The notes under the pieces were generated by a model, which did not search any database, was not told where the DNA came from, and saw nothing but the letters and a program-made list of their open reading frames with translations. 42,860 nt of DNA from a virus. The translations under genes and the position numbers were made by a program. Of this stretch, positions 32,209 through 39,499 are shown piece after piece (the stretch's first letter is position 1; every line of letters begins with the position of its first letter). The DNA lies in IMG/VR virus record IMGVR_UViG_3300045996_000661, positions 1 to 42,860 of that record; one strand, given 5' to 3'.

Positions 32209-32982
32209 TTACAGGCTAAATCTATTAGCCAATGCAGTATAATCAATCCCGACCTGCTTCGGCTTGCTTTCGCCCAGTGTCTTTTGACGAAGCTCCAACG
32301 GCTGCGCTTTAGCAAGTGATATGTGTCTGTCAATTAAACTTCTGATTTCAAGTTGATGTTTCCTTGGAACAAGCTTAATGAGTTCCTCGGTTTCTTCATC
32401 AAGGTAAGGGTCTGTGTAGGTTCCATCTGCGTTACGAACAGCAAATGTTTCTCTTTGTGAAGCTATGCTCACTGGGGAGATTTCAAACAGATTAGCCTCT
32501 TTCATTATGATACCTTCTAGGTTATCATCCCACTCCATCTTATCCCAAACGTAGTTAAATCCGTAGCTACCTTGGTTGATTGTTCCAGAGCGAACTTGTG
32601 TTACGCATCTGTCTCCTGATGGAACTGGGTCTGGAACGTACTCAGCGTACAATCCAATCTCATCCTCTTTTAAAACTGTAGGGATACAAAGAGGGTCTCT
32701 CTGGTCGTGGCACCAGAGAACAACTATTTTAAAGGTAGAGTTAGTATTAGGACCTCTTTCTTCGATTGACTTTTTGAAGCAACCTTTGATTGGAATACAG
32801 CCCAAGTCGTCCTTCACATTCCATATAGCAAAGTACTGCTTCAAGAGACGAGGATTCTCGCTGCTTGGAGTTGAGTTCATTGCTCTGATAGCTTCAGGCT
32901 GTTCAAACGCCATAGACTTATGCAACGGAGTAGAGCCTACGCTATTCTTCAGTTGCTGTATCTTTGGGTGTAGGTTCATCAT
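32209..32982 (-). CDS. Prohead protease, HK97 U35 type
   Basis: The product carries the U35 layout: FAIWNVKDDLGCIPIKGCF, then VVLWCHDQRDPL with the catalytic-type His, then the serine-containing RSGTINQGSYGF, and LFEISPVSIASQ. Such proteases cut the delta-domain from the capsid protein during head maturation. 257 residues is a normal length. Two ATGs in a row (MM) open the frame, within the last 41 bp of the portal gene. Confidence 0.82.
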   Translation of the reverse strand: MMNLHPKIQQLKNSVGSTPLHKSMAFEQPEAIRAMNSTPSSENPRLLKQYFAIWNVKDDLGCIPIKGCFKKSIEERGPNTNSTFKIVVLWCHDQRDPLCIPTVLKEDEIGLYAEYVPDPVPSGDRCVTQVRSGTINQGSYGFNYVWDKMEWDDNLEGIIMKEANLFEISPVSIASQRETFAVRNADGTYTDPYLDEETEELIKLVPRKHQLEIRSLIDRHISLAKAQPLELRQKTLGESKPKQVGIDYTALANRFSL

Positions 32983-34411
32983 TTTCAGTTTTTTCAGTTT
33001 TGTCAGTAGTCTTTTTATCTTGTGGATTCAGAGATATTCCATTCTTTTTAGCCCACTCAGGATAGTAAATATCCATGCCAGCTACGGCATCCATATTCTT
33101 GGCTCTCCTCCACTCATTCCAAGTAATATATCCGCCTTTAAAGTCTAAGTCAAGTGATTTTGAAAGTGCTTCTGCAGCCTGCCCTGCGTTGAGAACATCC
33201 TCTTGGAGTACAGGAAGATGGTCATAATCCAAGGACAATAGGTCTTCTTCCAACTCAAAGAACTCGTTATAACGAGCCATTCTCCGCAAAGAGAAAGGAA
33301 TTACGTTGTTCTGGTAGAGAAACTTTTCAGCTGAATTTCTGTTCTCGTATGTAGCGTTCTTACCGCTCATAAGTTCCGCTGGATAACCGAACCTATCACA
33401 GATTCCATCAATACCTTGCCTAACAGTCTCTTTCGTCATTAAGTCTCTTAGGTTGAAACTCATTGCGTTCCACTTAAGAGGCGTTTTACTGATAACGTAT
33501 TGAAGCTGACCGAAAGTCAATCCATACCTCTTAAGGTCGTCTTGAAGTTCGTCTTTCTCCGTTGGGTCTAAAGGAGTCCATCCAGCAATATCTGGTTTTG
33601 GGTCATGGCTGAAAACTCCTAAGGGGCCTTTCTTTTTCAACAACACATTATCAGCTTCCATTGCAGCACAGATGTTACTTACAAAGTAATCCAATCCTGC
33701 AACCTTGCTTATTGGCAATCCAAACTCGCCTATCCTTGAATCAATAAAACCGTCTTTAATCAGGAGTATATCTGATGATGGAACACGATAGCTTTCGCCT
33801 CCGATGCTCGCTGTCCACTCTGTTATCTGAGAACCTTTTGAACTGAAGTAATTGAATTCAGTGTTTCTTACTGGCTGCCAAACAAATGGGTTAAGGTTAA
33901 TCAAAGCCTTTGTCCAGCTCTTATCCATACCAGAAGGTCCTATAGCCCATACTGGACAATAACCGAATATCTTGCACATTACAACTTGCTCGGAATCGAA
34001 TTCCTCCCAGGTCTGCCAAGGGTTAGGATTTTTCATCCTCCTCATTATCCTAACAAGCTTTTGATTCTTTCTCCACTTCGTATTAGTAGTACCATCCTCT
34101 TTTACGAACTCGATTATACCATTAGCATCTGCTTCTGCAAGCCTGTCAACAACAGCAGCAAGTGGACTGCAATAATTATAAGCCCAAAACTGCATTGCCT
34201 TCGATGATAGTCCAAGCCATGTAGCATTTACGTTTACGCTATCTCCTGTTAAGTCAATAACGTTTCCTATGCCATCTGCAGGAACGAAGTCGTAACCACC
34301 TCCTATGCCGATTTGCCTACCAGCAATAGAACCAAAGAGATTATTGGAAGCAGTCAAGTTAACAGTTTGCTCTCTTATCGCAAGTTGTTTTAGGTTATTG
34401 TTTCTGCTCAT
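32942..34411 (-). CDS. Portal protein
   Basis: A 489-residue portal: CSPLAAVVDRLAEADANG near the N-terminus (the clip/stem entry helix of HK97-type portals), DILLIKDGFIDSRIGEFGLP in the middle, and DRFGYPAELMSGKNATYENR near residue 345-365, typical of this family. It forms the dodecameric DNA channel at one capsid vertex. The C-terminus is an acidic/proline tail. Overlaps the following protease by 41 bp and the preceding 73-residue gene by ATGA. Confidence 0.88.
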   Translation of the reverse strand: MSRNNNLKQLAIREQTVNLTASNNLFGSIAGRQIGIGGGYDFVPADGIGNVIDLTGDSVNVNATWLGLSSKAMQFWAYNYCSPLAAVVDRLAEADANGIIEFVKEDGTTNTKWRKNQKLVRIMRRMKNPNPWQTWEEFDSEQVVMCKIFGYCPVWAIGPSGMDKSWTKALINLNPFVWQPVRNTEFNYFSSKGSQITEWTASIGGESYRVPSSDILLIKDGFIDSRIGEFGLPISKVAGLDYFVSNICAAMEADNVLLKKKGPLGVFSHDPKPDIAGWTPLDPTEKDELQDDLKRYGLTFGQLQYVISKTPLKWNAMSFNLRDLMTKETVRQGIDGICDRFGYPAELMSGKNATYENRNSAEKFLYQNNVIPFSLRRMARYNEFFELEEDLLSLDYDHLPVLQEDVLNAGQAAEALSKSLDLDFKGGYITWNEWRRAKNMDAVAGMDIYYPEWAKKNGISLNPQDKKTTDKTEKTENDEPTPKDTATEE

Positions 34412-34629
34412 TCTATAGTTATTGCCAGTACCATCGGTACTATTTCTTGAATGTTTACTACGAAGTTTCCTTCTGGTATATCTACACCGTCAACTCTGTA
34501 AACTGTTACAGTATTATTTGATGTAATTAGTTTTTTAATTTTAGCCTTATACTCCCTCCTCAGATATTTGAACGCTATTCGCTTTATATCTGAGCCATTG
34601 AACTCGTTTGATACCTGAAGCTTTCCCAT
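34408..34629 (-). CDS. Hypothetical protein between terminase and portal, 73 residues
   Basis: No family recognised. Basic (KYLRREYKAKIKKLITS) with strand-rich end (NFVVNIQEIVPMVLAITIE). It is coupled by 1-4 bp overlaps to both neighbours, so it is certainly part of the packaging operon. Confidence 0.65.
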   Translation of the reverse strand: MGKLQVSNEFNGSDIKRIAFKYLRREYKAKIKKLITSNNTVTVYRVDGVDIPEGNFVVNIQEIVPMVLAITIE

Positions 34630-35771
34630 TATGCTCTTCTGTTTCTAAGATATTTAGTGTAAGCACCATATCGAATAGCATCAAAGGAGTGGTTATTGTT
34701 TCCTACCGGAATGTTGGTAAGCGAACCAGTTACTTTATCTGTTTCCCATACATACAAACTTCTCTCTCTGTGCAGGTTTTGGCTACCGCAGGTATATTTT
34801 ACATCAAACGTATGAAGTAGTTCTATACCAGCGTTTATACTTCCGGCTCCTTTTCTCGCGGGTAAAGCGTTCTTTACTCCTGCAAGTCTTAAGCCTTTAA
34901 TCATATCAGGGTCGTGCTCGCAATATAGCGGTGTTGTATTAGTAAAACCGTTTGCTCGCAATATCTGAACTATGCTTTTTGGAGGTAGACCAGTTTCGTA
35001 GGCTATCTCCTTTACGAAAAGCGTATTTCCTATTAAAACTTGTTTGATAATACAGGTCGGGTCGTTAGTATATCCAAAGTCAATACTAAATACACAGTCT
35101 TCATCATCTGGAAAGTCAGCATCGTCAATCATTTCCCAGTCTGGAAAGATAACTCCTATGACATTTCCTGTAAGACCTCGTGAATAAACCTTGAATAACT
35201 CGCCTTTGTAAGATTCGATTTCCGCGTGCTTCTGTGGGGATAAGAACGGGTTGTGCCTATGGTCTGATATGATGAGCCTATTGCCATCTTGTCCTATCAG
35301 TTTCTCATGACTCCAAAATCGAATCGAAGGGTTGTAGTCTATTACAGATTGTTCTGACCTCGAGTCCAGCTGGAAAAATACCATGTAATCGAACTTATTT
35401 GCTTCGTTTACAAAAAGCCTTTTTCTCTTCTGTCCTCTCGCAGCCATCTCGTTCTCGAAGACCTTGAACTCCAACATGGAGCCAGACTTGAACGTAAAGA
35501 TGTGCTTAGTTTTATGATACTGCTTTATTGCTGACTTGAAAGTAGGGTAAACGTACATTTCAAAGTCTCTTAATGCTCCGCCATTAAGGTGAGGAAAAGA
35601 CATTGATGTTACAGTAGTAACTGCTCCATCATCCTCCTCCGCACACAATGTAGCTAATGCCGCTAATATATTTACAGTCTTCCCGCTATACTGACCTCCC
35701 TGATGAATCACCCTTCTGGTTCCCATCCGAAGCTCTTGTAGTGTCTCAGTTAATATTGGTGAAGCTTGCAT
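34629..35771 (-). CDS. Terminase large subunit
   Basis: A 380-residue packaging motor. Walker A GGQYSGKT lies at residues 25-32. RLFVNEAN near 118-125 is in the place of Walker B, with N-E replacing the usual D-E. The nuclease domain opens with SIDFGYTNDPT near 228 and ends with a HSFDAIRYG block near 360, both typical of PBSX/P22-like terminases. It pumps DNA into the head and cuts it. ATG at 35771 lies 38 bp below a promoter with -33 TTTG and -7 TACTTTTA. The small subunit is not adjacent but 2.9 kb upstream. Confidence 0.9.
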   Translation of the reverse strand: MQASPILTETLQELRMGTRRVIHQGGQYSGKTVNILAALATLCAEEDDGAVTTVTSMSFPHLNGGALRDFEMYVYPTFKSAIKQYHKTKHIFTFKSGSMLEFKVFENEMAARGQKRKRLFVNEANKFDYMVFFQLDSRSEQSVIDYNPSIRFWSHEKLIGQDGNRLIISDHRHNPFLSPQKHAEIESYKGELFKVYSRGLTGNVIGVIFPDWEMIDDADFPDDEDCVFSIDFGYTNDPTCIIKQVLIGNTLFVKEIAYETGLPPKSIVQILRANGFTNTTPLYCEHDPDMIKGLRLAGVKNALPARKGAGSINAGIELLHTFDVKYTCGSQNLHRERSLYVWETDKVTGSLTNIPVGNNNHSFDAIRYGAYTKYLRNRRA

Positions 35772-35808
35772 ACATAGTTAGTAGTTGTGTTGCCTTGCAT
35801 ACACGTTA

Positions 35809-35840
35809 TAAAAGTATGAAGAAAATTCCATACCTCCAAA
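35809..35840 (-). promoter_or_regulatory. Promoter for the packaging/virion operon
   Basis: The minus strand has -33 TTTG (35840-35837), a spacer of exactly 20 bp and -7 TACTTTTA (35816-35809; consensus TAnnTTTG). The sequence AAATTTGGAGGT around the -33 is shared with the promoter at 38134-38189. No TTAAC pair lies upstream here, so it may belong to a different timing class. Confidence 0.6.
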
Positions 35841-35883
35841 TTTATTTATCAACATTTGTGAATTACTTATTTACCACAAACGC

Positions 35884-36243
35884 TTACGAGAAGTACTTTT
35901 TAAATTGGTCTAGCGCAATCCTGTCTGAATTCTCTAGTTTAATCCACTCGTTGATTAGCTCTATACATTGCTTTTCCAGACTAAAGTCAACAATGTTGAT
36001 AAGTTTAGCGCAATGCTCTTTTCTCTTGTGGATAACAGGAATTCCTACAAAAGTACGCACAGGATTACTGATTGAATTAAAGTCAATCTTGTAATATCTA
36101 TCGTAAACTGTTTTGTAAGTATCGAAGAGGAACCAGTCATTGGTCTTGACCTGGACTTCGATTAGGATAACGGCAATTTCGCCTTTAACAGAAGTGGCGA
36201 CTGCTCGTATGTTTGGGCTGTACTCGTAAATAGTCTTTCTCAT
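35884..36243 (-). CDS. Hypothetical protein, 119 residues
   Basis: No family recognised. The product (MRKTIYEYSPNIRAVATSV, then EIAVILIEVQVKTNDWFLFDTYKTVYDRYY) has a strand-rich first half and a helical second half ending FKKYFS. The ATG lies only 8 bp after the stem of a terminator hairpin, so expression depends on read-through or a promoter inside the hairpin region. It is one of the small units between small and large terminase. Confidence 0.6.
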   Translation of the reverse strand: MRKTIYEYSPNIRAVATSVKGEIAVILIEVQVKTNDWFLFDTYKTVYDRYYKIDFNSISNPVRTFVGIPVIHKRKEHCAKLINIVDFSLEKQCIELINEWIKLENSDRIALDQFKKYFS

Positions 36244-36251
36244 AACTAAAA

Positions 36252-36280
36252 GAGGGACACACTATGATAGTGCATCCCTC
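36252..36280 (-). terminator. Terminator/attenuator just before the 119-residue gene
   Basis: GAGGGA/TCCCTC and CACTA/TAGTG form a two-part stem around a TGA loop, followed on the minus strand by TTTTAG and, two bases on, the start codon region of the next gene. It ends the DUF3606-like transcript or acts as an attenuator for the 119-residue gene. Confidence 0.65.
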
Positions 36281-36318
36281 ACGTCTCCGCAAAGAAGGAA
36301 CAGACCGAACTCGTCGAA

Positions 36319-36498
36319 TCAGCCTATTTTTTGGAGTAGCCTGATTATAATATTTTCATAGATTTTAGTTCGACTCCTGTAGTACGTTCCGTCTGATTTT
36401 CTCATTGCCATCCTTACGAGTGCAACAGGAATGTTGAATTTTTTAGCGATATAAGAAACCTCATACCTCTGTTTTGATGCGACCAGCTTTTTATCCAT
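36319..36498 (-). CDS. DUF3606-like protein, 59 residues
   Basis: The frame encodes a short protein containing RYEVSYIAKKFNIPVALVRMAM, then a SRTKIYENI helix. This follows the DUF3606 pattern (YEVxYWxKKFxVxxxxLxxAV), a small helix-turn-helix-like domain common in Bacteroidota. It may bind DNA. ATG at 36498 lies 16 bp after a terminator stem, and a second terminator lies between it and the next gene, so it looks like an isolated unit. Confidence 0.6.
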   Translation of the reverse strand: MDKKLVASKQRYEVSYIAKKFNIPVALVRMAMRKSDGTYYRSRTKIYENIIIRLLQKIG

Positions 36499-36513
36499 AG
36501 TAATTTTATTTTA

Positions 36514-36548
36514 AAAATAGCCCTACCGAAAGTACGAAGGGCTATTTT
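36514..36548. terminator. Bidirectional terminator/attenuator
   Basis: AAAATAGCCCT and AGGGCTATTTT form a perfect 11-bp stem with a 13-base loop; A- and T-rich arms allow termination on either strand. On the minus strand it lies 16 bp before the DUF3606-like gene. Confidence 0.75.
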
Positions 36549-36719
36549 GAGAGCAGTTAGAAACTGACTGGGGGCATCACTAAGAATCGGTAGCGGCTGA
36601 ATCCTCGCGGTTTCGCTTGTGTTACTTCTTCAAGCCTCTCTTACGTCAACACGGAATATCTATAGTACGTTAATTTCAAAGTTGGTCAAAAATTTGTGTG
36701 TGGACTCTATTGGCGCAAA
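36549..36719. other. Non-coding structured stretch
   Basis: No supported reading frame. Short hairpins are visible (CAGTT-AGA-AACTG at 36554-36566; GCG-GTTT-CGC near 36638), plus a GGGGGC run, and the base composition is more mixed than in the AT-rich gaps. It is bounded by terminators on both sides. It could hold a small RNA, but nothing shows this directly. Confidence 0.3.
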
Positions 36720-36748
36720 CTCAAACCTGCTTTTTTGTCAGGCTTGAG
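36720..36748 (-). terminator. Terminator-like hairpin after the 42-residue gene
   Basis: CTCAAACCTG and CAGGCTTGAG form a 10-bp stem with one mismatch and a nine-base loop; TTTGC follows on the minus strand. Weak T-run. Confidence 0.5.
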
Positions 36749-36766
36749 CGTGCTGTTTTGTCAGTG

Positions 36767-36895
36767 CTATTTTGTCGCAGCAAACTGAGCAATCCAAGTG
36801 CCGTTATGGCAGGCTGTCATTCCAGCAATCATGACTGCTATTATGGCAATCAAAATAATAGTTCCTGTTACGTCAATAAAGCTGTTGTGTTTCAT
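36767..36895 (-). CDS. Small membrane protein, 42 residues
   Basis: The frame encodes MKHNSFIDVTG followed by one membrane span (TIILIAIIAVMIAGM) and a short tail with a cysteine. It is preceded by the full leader CACAAAAAATCTCACAAA directly before the ATG, the same as for the helicase and the 122-residue gene, which strongly supports the start. It shares a promoter with the 60-residue gene upstream. Function unknown. Confidence 0.6.
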   Translation of the reverse strand: MKHNSFIDVTGTIILIAIIAVMIAGMTACHNGTWIAQFAATK

Positions 36896-36927
36896 TTTGT
36901 GAGATTTTTTGTGATTGAAATTAGTGA

Positions 36928-37110
36928 CTATTTTTGTGATAAGAACTTGGTCAATAACGCTGAGATTTTTTCCAGCTGTTTTTGGCTCAAGGTATTGTTA
37001 CCGATTGCTTCGCTCCACGCGTTAACCATACCTTCTACTTGCCCAAGCTGTCGGCAAATATTTCTTTCAAAATCGGTTAACTGTGGCATGATTGTTGTAG
37101 ACTGTTTCAT
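36928..37110 (-). CDS. Small helical protein, 60 residues
   Basis: No firm family. The product (PQLTDFERNICRQLGQVEGMVNAWSEAI in two helices, ending LTKFLSQK) is all helical; the RQLGQVEGMV stretch faintly resembles CsoR/FrmR regulators, which is probably chance. It has a good promoter 31 bp upstream and forms a two-gene unit with the small membrane protein. Confidence 0.55.
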   Translation of the reverse strand: MKQSTTIMPQLTDFERNICRQLGQVEGMVNAWSEAIGNNTLSQKQLEKISALLTKFLSQK

Positions 37111-37140
37111 TGTGCTTTTGTTTAATTGTTATTGATACAG

Positions 37141-37196
37141 CAAACATACAGCGTTAAACCAGACAAAGCAAATTTTAATTGTTAAAATTTAGTTAA
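37141..37196 (-). promoter_or_regulatory. Promoter with TTAAC pair, -33 and -7 elements
   Basis: On the minus strand TTAAC boxes (GTTAA at 37192 and 37181) are followed by N8, -33 TTTG (37172-37169), 20 bp and -7 TATGTTTG (37148-37141). This is a complete example of the promoter architecture of this phage. It drives the 60- and 42-residue genes. Confidence 0.72.
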
Positions 37197-37311
37197 AGCA
37201 ATCAATCGTTTCTAAGGCCATTTTTAGCCGTTTTACGGGCTTTAATACTATTCTGGGACAACCATACCAGCCACCTTGAGATAAGCGATTGTCGCGTAAA
37301 TTCGATAATTC

Positions 37312-37339
37312 CAAATTTTTTTAGTTAAAATTTAGTTAA
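37312..37339 (-). promoter_or_regulatory. Half promoter module: TTAAC pair plus -33 TTTG
   Basis: TTAAC-N6-TTAAC-N8-TTTG occurs with exact spacing, but no TAnnTTTG lies 20 bp downstream. It sits right after the terminator of the 220-residue gene. It may be a promoter of another class or a decayed one. Confidence 0.45.
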
Positions 37340-37356
37340 CGTCTTCTAGCCTAAAA

Positions 37357-37380
37357 CCCCGTACAATTTACTGTACGGGG
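37357..37380 (-). terminator. Intrinsic terminator of the 220-residue gene
   Basis: CCCCGTACA and TGTACGGGG form a perfect 9-bp stem with loop ATTTAC; TTTTAG follows on the minus strand. It lies 20 bp after the stop codon. Confidence 0.82.
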
Positions 37381-37400
37381 TGCTTTGGCATGATGTTTGC

Positions 37401-38063
37401 TTACGCAGCAATCTCACCGTCCTTTACCATTTGCGTGCGAACGGCTCCGGTAGTGCCTCTTGAATAACCTTCGGCAATTACGGCTTTCACGGCTTCAGTA
37501 CTTGTCATACCTCCAGCGATATACGCTGTCAGCTTGTCATGTATCTCTTTGCTGGTCTGCCCTTTTGTACCTGCTGGCTTGTCACTGTTCGCTGTCGCAG
37601 TGGCAGTGGCTCTTGCGGATAACCCGCCAAGCAACCTGTTTTCCAGCTCAACCCGTACATTTTTAAGCCTGTCATAGGCTTCATTTTTGGCTTCGATGGA
37701 TGCTTTTTTGTCAGCTTGTACTGCCAAATTAGCATCATGGGCTGCCAAAAGCTCATCCAATTTACCTACGATTGCTGAACGTTTTTCGGCAAGAACGGCT
37801 TCGGCTTCGGCTTTGCGAATATTCGCAATTTCGGCTTCGATTGCCTTCTTTACCTTGTACGTTTCCAACATTGCACTCTCGGCTTCGGTGCTTCCGGGTT
37901 CTAAACCTGCCATTTTTGCCCACTGCGTTTTGTACTCTTCGCGCAATTTTGTGAGCGTTTCGGACTGTGGCTCAGGCTTTGCTGCTGCTGCCTGTACTGC
38001 ACTTGCTGCGCCTACTGCGCCTTCTGCTGCTGCTGTGAGCAGCATGAAAATGAATTTTTTCAT
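37401..38063 (-). CDS. Coiled-coil protein of a self-contained unit, 220 residues
   Basis: No family recognised. The N-terminus (KKFIFMLLTAAAEGAVGAAS) is hydrophobic and alanine-rich, possibly a signal or an anchoring helix. Residues about 35-145 are a charged coiled coil. The last 55 (SKEIHDKLTAYIAGGMTS, then TEAVKAVIAEGYSRG) resemble a helix-turn-helix domain. The coding bases are visibly richer in G and C (runs of gct/gcc) than the neighbours, a sign of separate origin. With its own promoter and terminator it has the form of a phage moron. Role unknown; anti-defence or host modification are possibilities. Confidence 0.65.
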   Translation of the reverse strand: MKKFIFMLLTAAAEGAVGAASAVQAAAAKPEPQSETLTKLREEYKTQWAKMAGLEPGSTEAESAMLETYKVKKAIEAEIANIRKAEAEAVLAEKRSAIVGKLDELLAAHDANLAVQADKKASIEAKNEAYDRLKNVRVELENRLLGGLSARATATATANSDKPAGTKGQTSKEIHDKLTAYIAGGMTSTEAVKAVIAEGYSRGTTGAVRTQMVKDGEIAA

Positions 38064-38133
38064 TTTTGTTTAAATTTAGATTATCAAAGAACTTAGGGTT
38101 AATGGTCTGTTACCGTTTCCCCCGTTAACAATA

Positions 38134-38189
38134 CAAATATACAACAGGATACCACGACCTCCAAATTTTTATTGTTAAAATTTTGTTAA
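38134..38189 (-). promoter_or_regulatory. Promoter of the 220-residue gene
   Basis: On the minus strand: TTAAC boxes (GTTAA at 38185 and 38174), N8, -33 TTTG (38165-38162), 20 bp, -7 TATATTTG (38141-38134). All spacings match those at 37141-37196. The transcript would have a leader of about 65 bases. Confidence 0.75.
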
Positions 38190-38667
38190 CGTATAGAAAC
38201 GATTTTTGCACATACATATATATATACATGGTCAAAACGGCAATTTCCCCAAATTTGGCTTATCTCAGTTCAGGTAATGGTATTGTACCAGAACAAACCA
38301 AAAGCCCGTAAAACGTCTTATTTGCGCTCATGGTAAACAGATGAGATAACCAAATAAAAGAAGTTAAAATTTTGTTAAACCCTACTGTCATTGGATGGAT
38401 TGCCGTAACTTCGTATTATGGTAAAATTTATAAAATAGACAGTACTATGTAACACTTACTACTCGATATGAAACAATACTATTTAAAGCACAGAACCTGT
38501 TACAGCATGGTTCTATGTATGCTTCAATACTTTGCAATGACTACTACCATGCGATACATACTACCTACGAATTTTGACGGCGTAAAATTGCGCCATGAGA
38601 AAATAGCGCAGAATCAAAAATCCAATTTCGCGCAAGTAGATTGCTCTTTTGGATATTTCTCTTTTGA
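38190..38667. other. Non-coding gap upstream of the 220-residue gene
   Basis: No frame here is convincing. It holds another TTAAC-N6-TTAAC-N8-TTTG module (38351-38378) without a clear -7 element. CGTAAAACGTCTTATTTGC (38307-38325) resembles the left half of operator site B. An alternating TA tract lies near 38217-38228. The low coding content suggests regulation or an insertion scar. Confidence 0.45.
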
Positions 38668-39168
38668 CTATTTTATCTCGACCTTTTCCGCTTCTAGCTT
38701 TTCCAAAACCTCCTTTTCTGAATTTGATAAAGTCGGCAGGTCGGTTACTACGTTGATGGTTATCGCTTGAGCAGGAGCATCGTCCTCGCCAATGTTAAGC
38801 ATCTTCGCGGTGAAGATAGGATTGAATACTCCTACTGTCGCCAGCTCCACGTTTTGAATATAGATAAGGTACATTATCTTACTCACTACAATGTAATACA
38901 ACGAGCCCTGGTCTTTGGACCTTCTTATATCTCGCAGGTACTCTTCCAATATACCACAGTGAAGGCAGAGCCCCTTGACGCTATAAGGTCTCGGTGTCTC
39001 GGTCTCAACCTGCTTACCTACCTCCTTGCCAGACGTTATCGTTCGCTTGATTTTGATAGGGTTCTGGTCGCACCATGAGAAGTAAGCGATTGCGTTTTGC
39101 CAAAGCTCCTCAGCGCTGTTGGATACCGTAGTCTTTCCTGAATTTACTATCTCCCAATGATTCTGCAT
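38668..39168 (-). CDS. Terminase small subunit, gp3-like
   Basis: A 166-residue protein with the layout of the P22 gp3-type packaging subunit: ELWQNAIAYFSWCDQNPIK, then PRPYSVKGLCLHCGILEEYL, then IYIQNVELATVGVFNPIFTAKML, and an acidic, helical C-terminus. These proteins bind the packaging site and recruit the large subunit; gp3-type packaging is usually headful, which agrees with a circular map. It lies 2.9 kb from the large subunit with an island between. Start ATG overlaps the nuclease gene by 22 bp. Confidence 0.8.
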   Translation of the reverse strand: MQNHWEIVNSGKTTVSNSAEELWQNAIAYFSWCDQNPIKIKRTITSGKEVGKQVETETPRPYSVKGLCLHCGILEEYLRDIRRSKDQGSLYYIVVSKIMYLIYIQNVELATVGVFNPIFTAKMLNIGEDDAPAQAITINVVTDLPTLSNSEKEVLEKLEAEKVEIK

Positions 39169-39479
39169 ATTAGATTTTTAAAAGAGTCGAAGTCTCTTAT
39201 AATGATATAGTAGTGACCTCTGGACAATACCTTGTCGCGAAAGTCATCTTGTTCTTTACTGGTTGTGTTATTGCCGACCTTCAATTCTATAAACCACATA
39301 ACTCCTTGGTCGACAAAAGCCAAATCTGCAACTCCAGGAGTCACACCAACTGCCTTCTTCTTGTTACCCGCAATCCTATCATGCGAGTTATTATTGACGC
39401 AGAATAGCATACGTCTGTGTTCGGGGTATGTGTTCCAGCACCACTGGTAACACATGGCTTGTAGTTGTTCTTCTGTCAT
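39147..39479 (-). CDS. VRR-NUC nuclease
   Basis: A single VRR-NUC domain of 110 residues: NNNSHDRIAGNKKKAVGV near the start, then TPGVADLAFVDQGVMWFIELKVG with the catalytic D...E-x-K, then SKEQDDFRDKVLSRGHYYIII. The family contains structure-specific nucleases; stand-alone phage forms can cut Holliday junctions. It probably resolves branched DNA before packaging, which fits its place next to the terminase small subunit. I chose the ATG at 39479 over an upstream TTG. Confidence 0.85.
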   Translation of the reverse strand: MTEEQLQAMCYQWCWNTYPEHRRMLFCVNNNSHDRIAGNKKKAVGVTPGVADLAFVDQGVMWFIELKVGNNTTSKEQDDFRDKVLSRGHYYIIIRDFDSFKNLICRIIGR

Positions 39480-39499
39480 GCTCCACAAAGAATAAGTGA

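Noticed and set aside
38468-38770. Plus-strand frame of 100 codons
   Set aside because: It overlaps the terminase small subunit on the opposite strand, has a low-complexity aromatic/serine composition and no promoter or leader.
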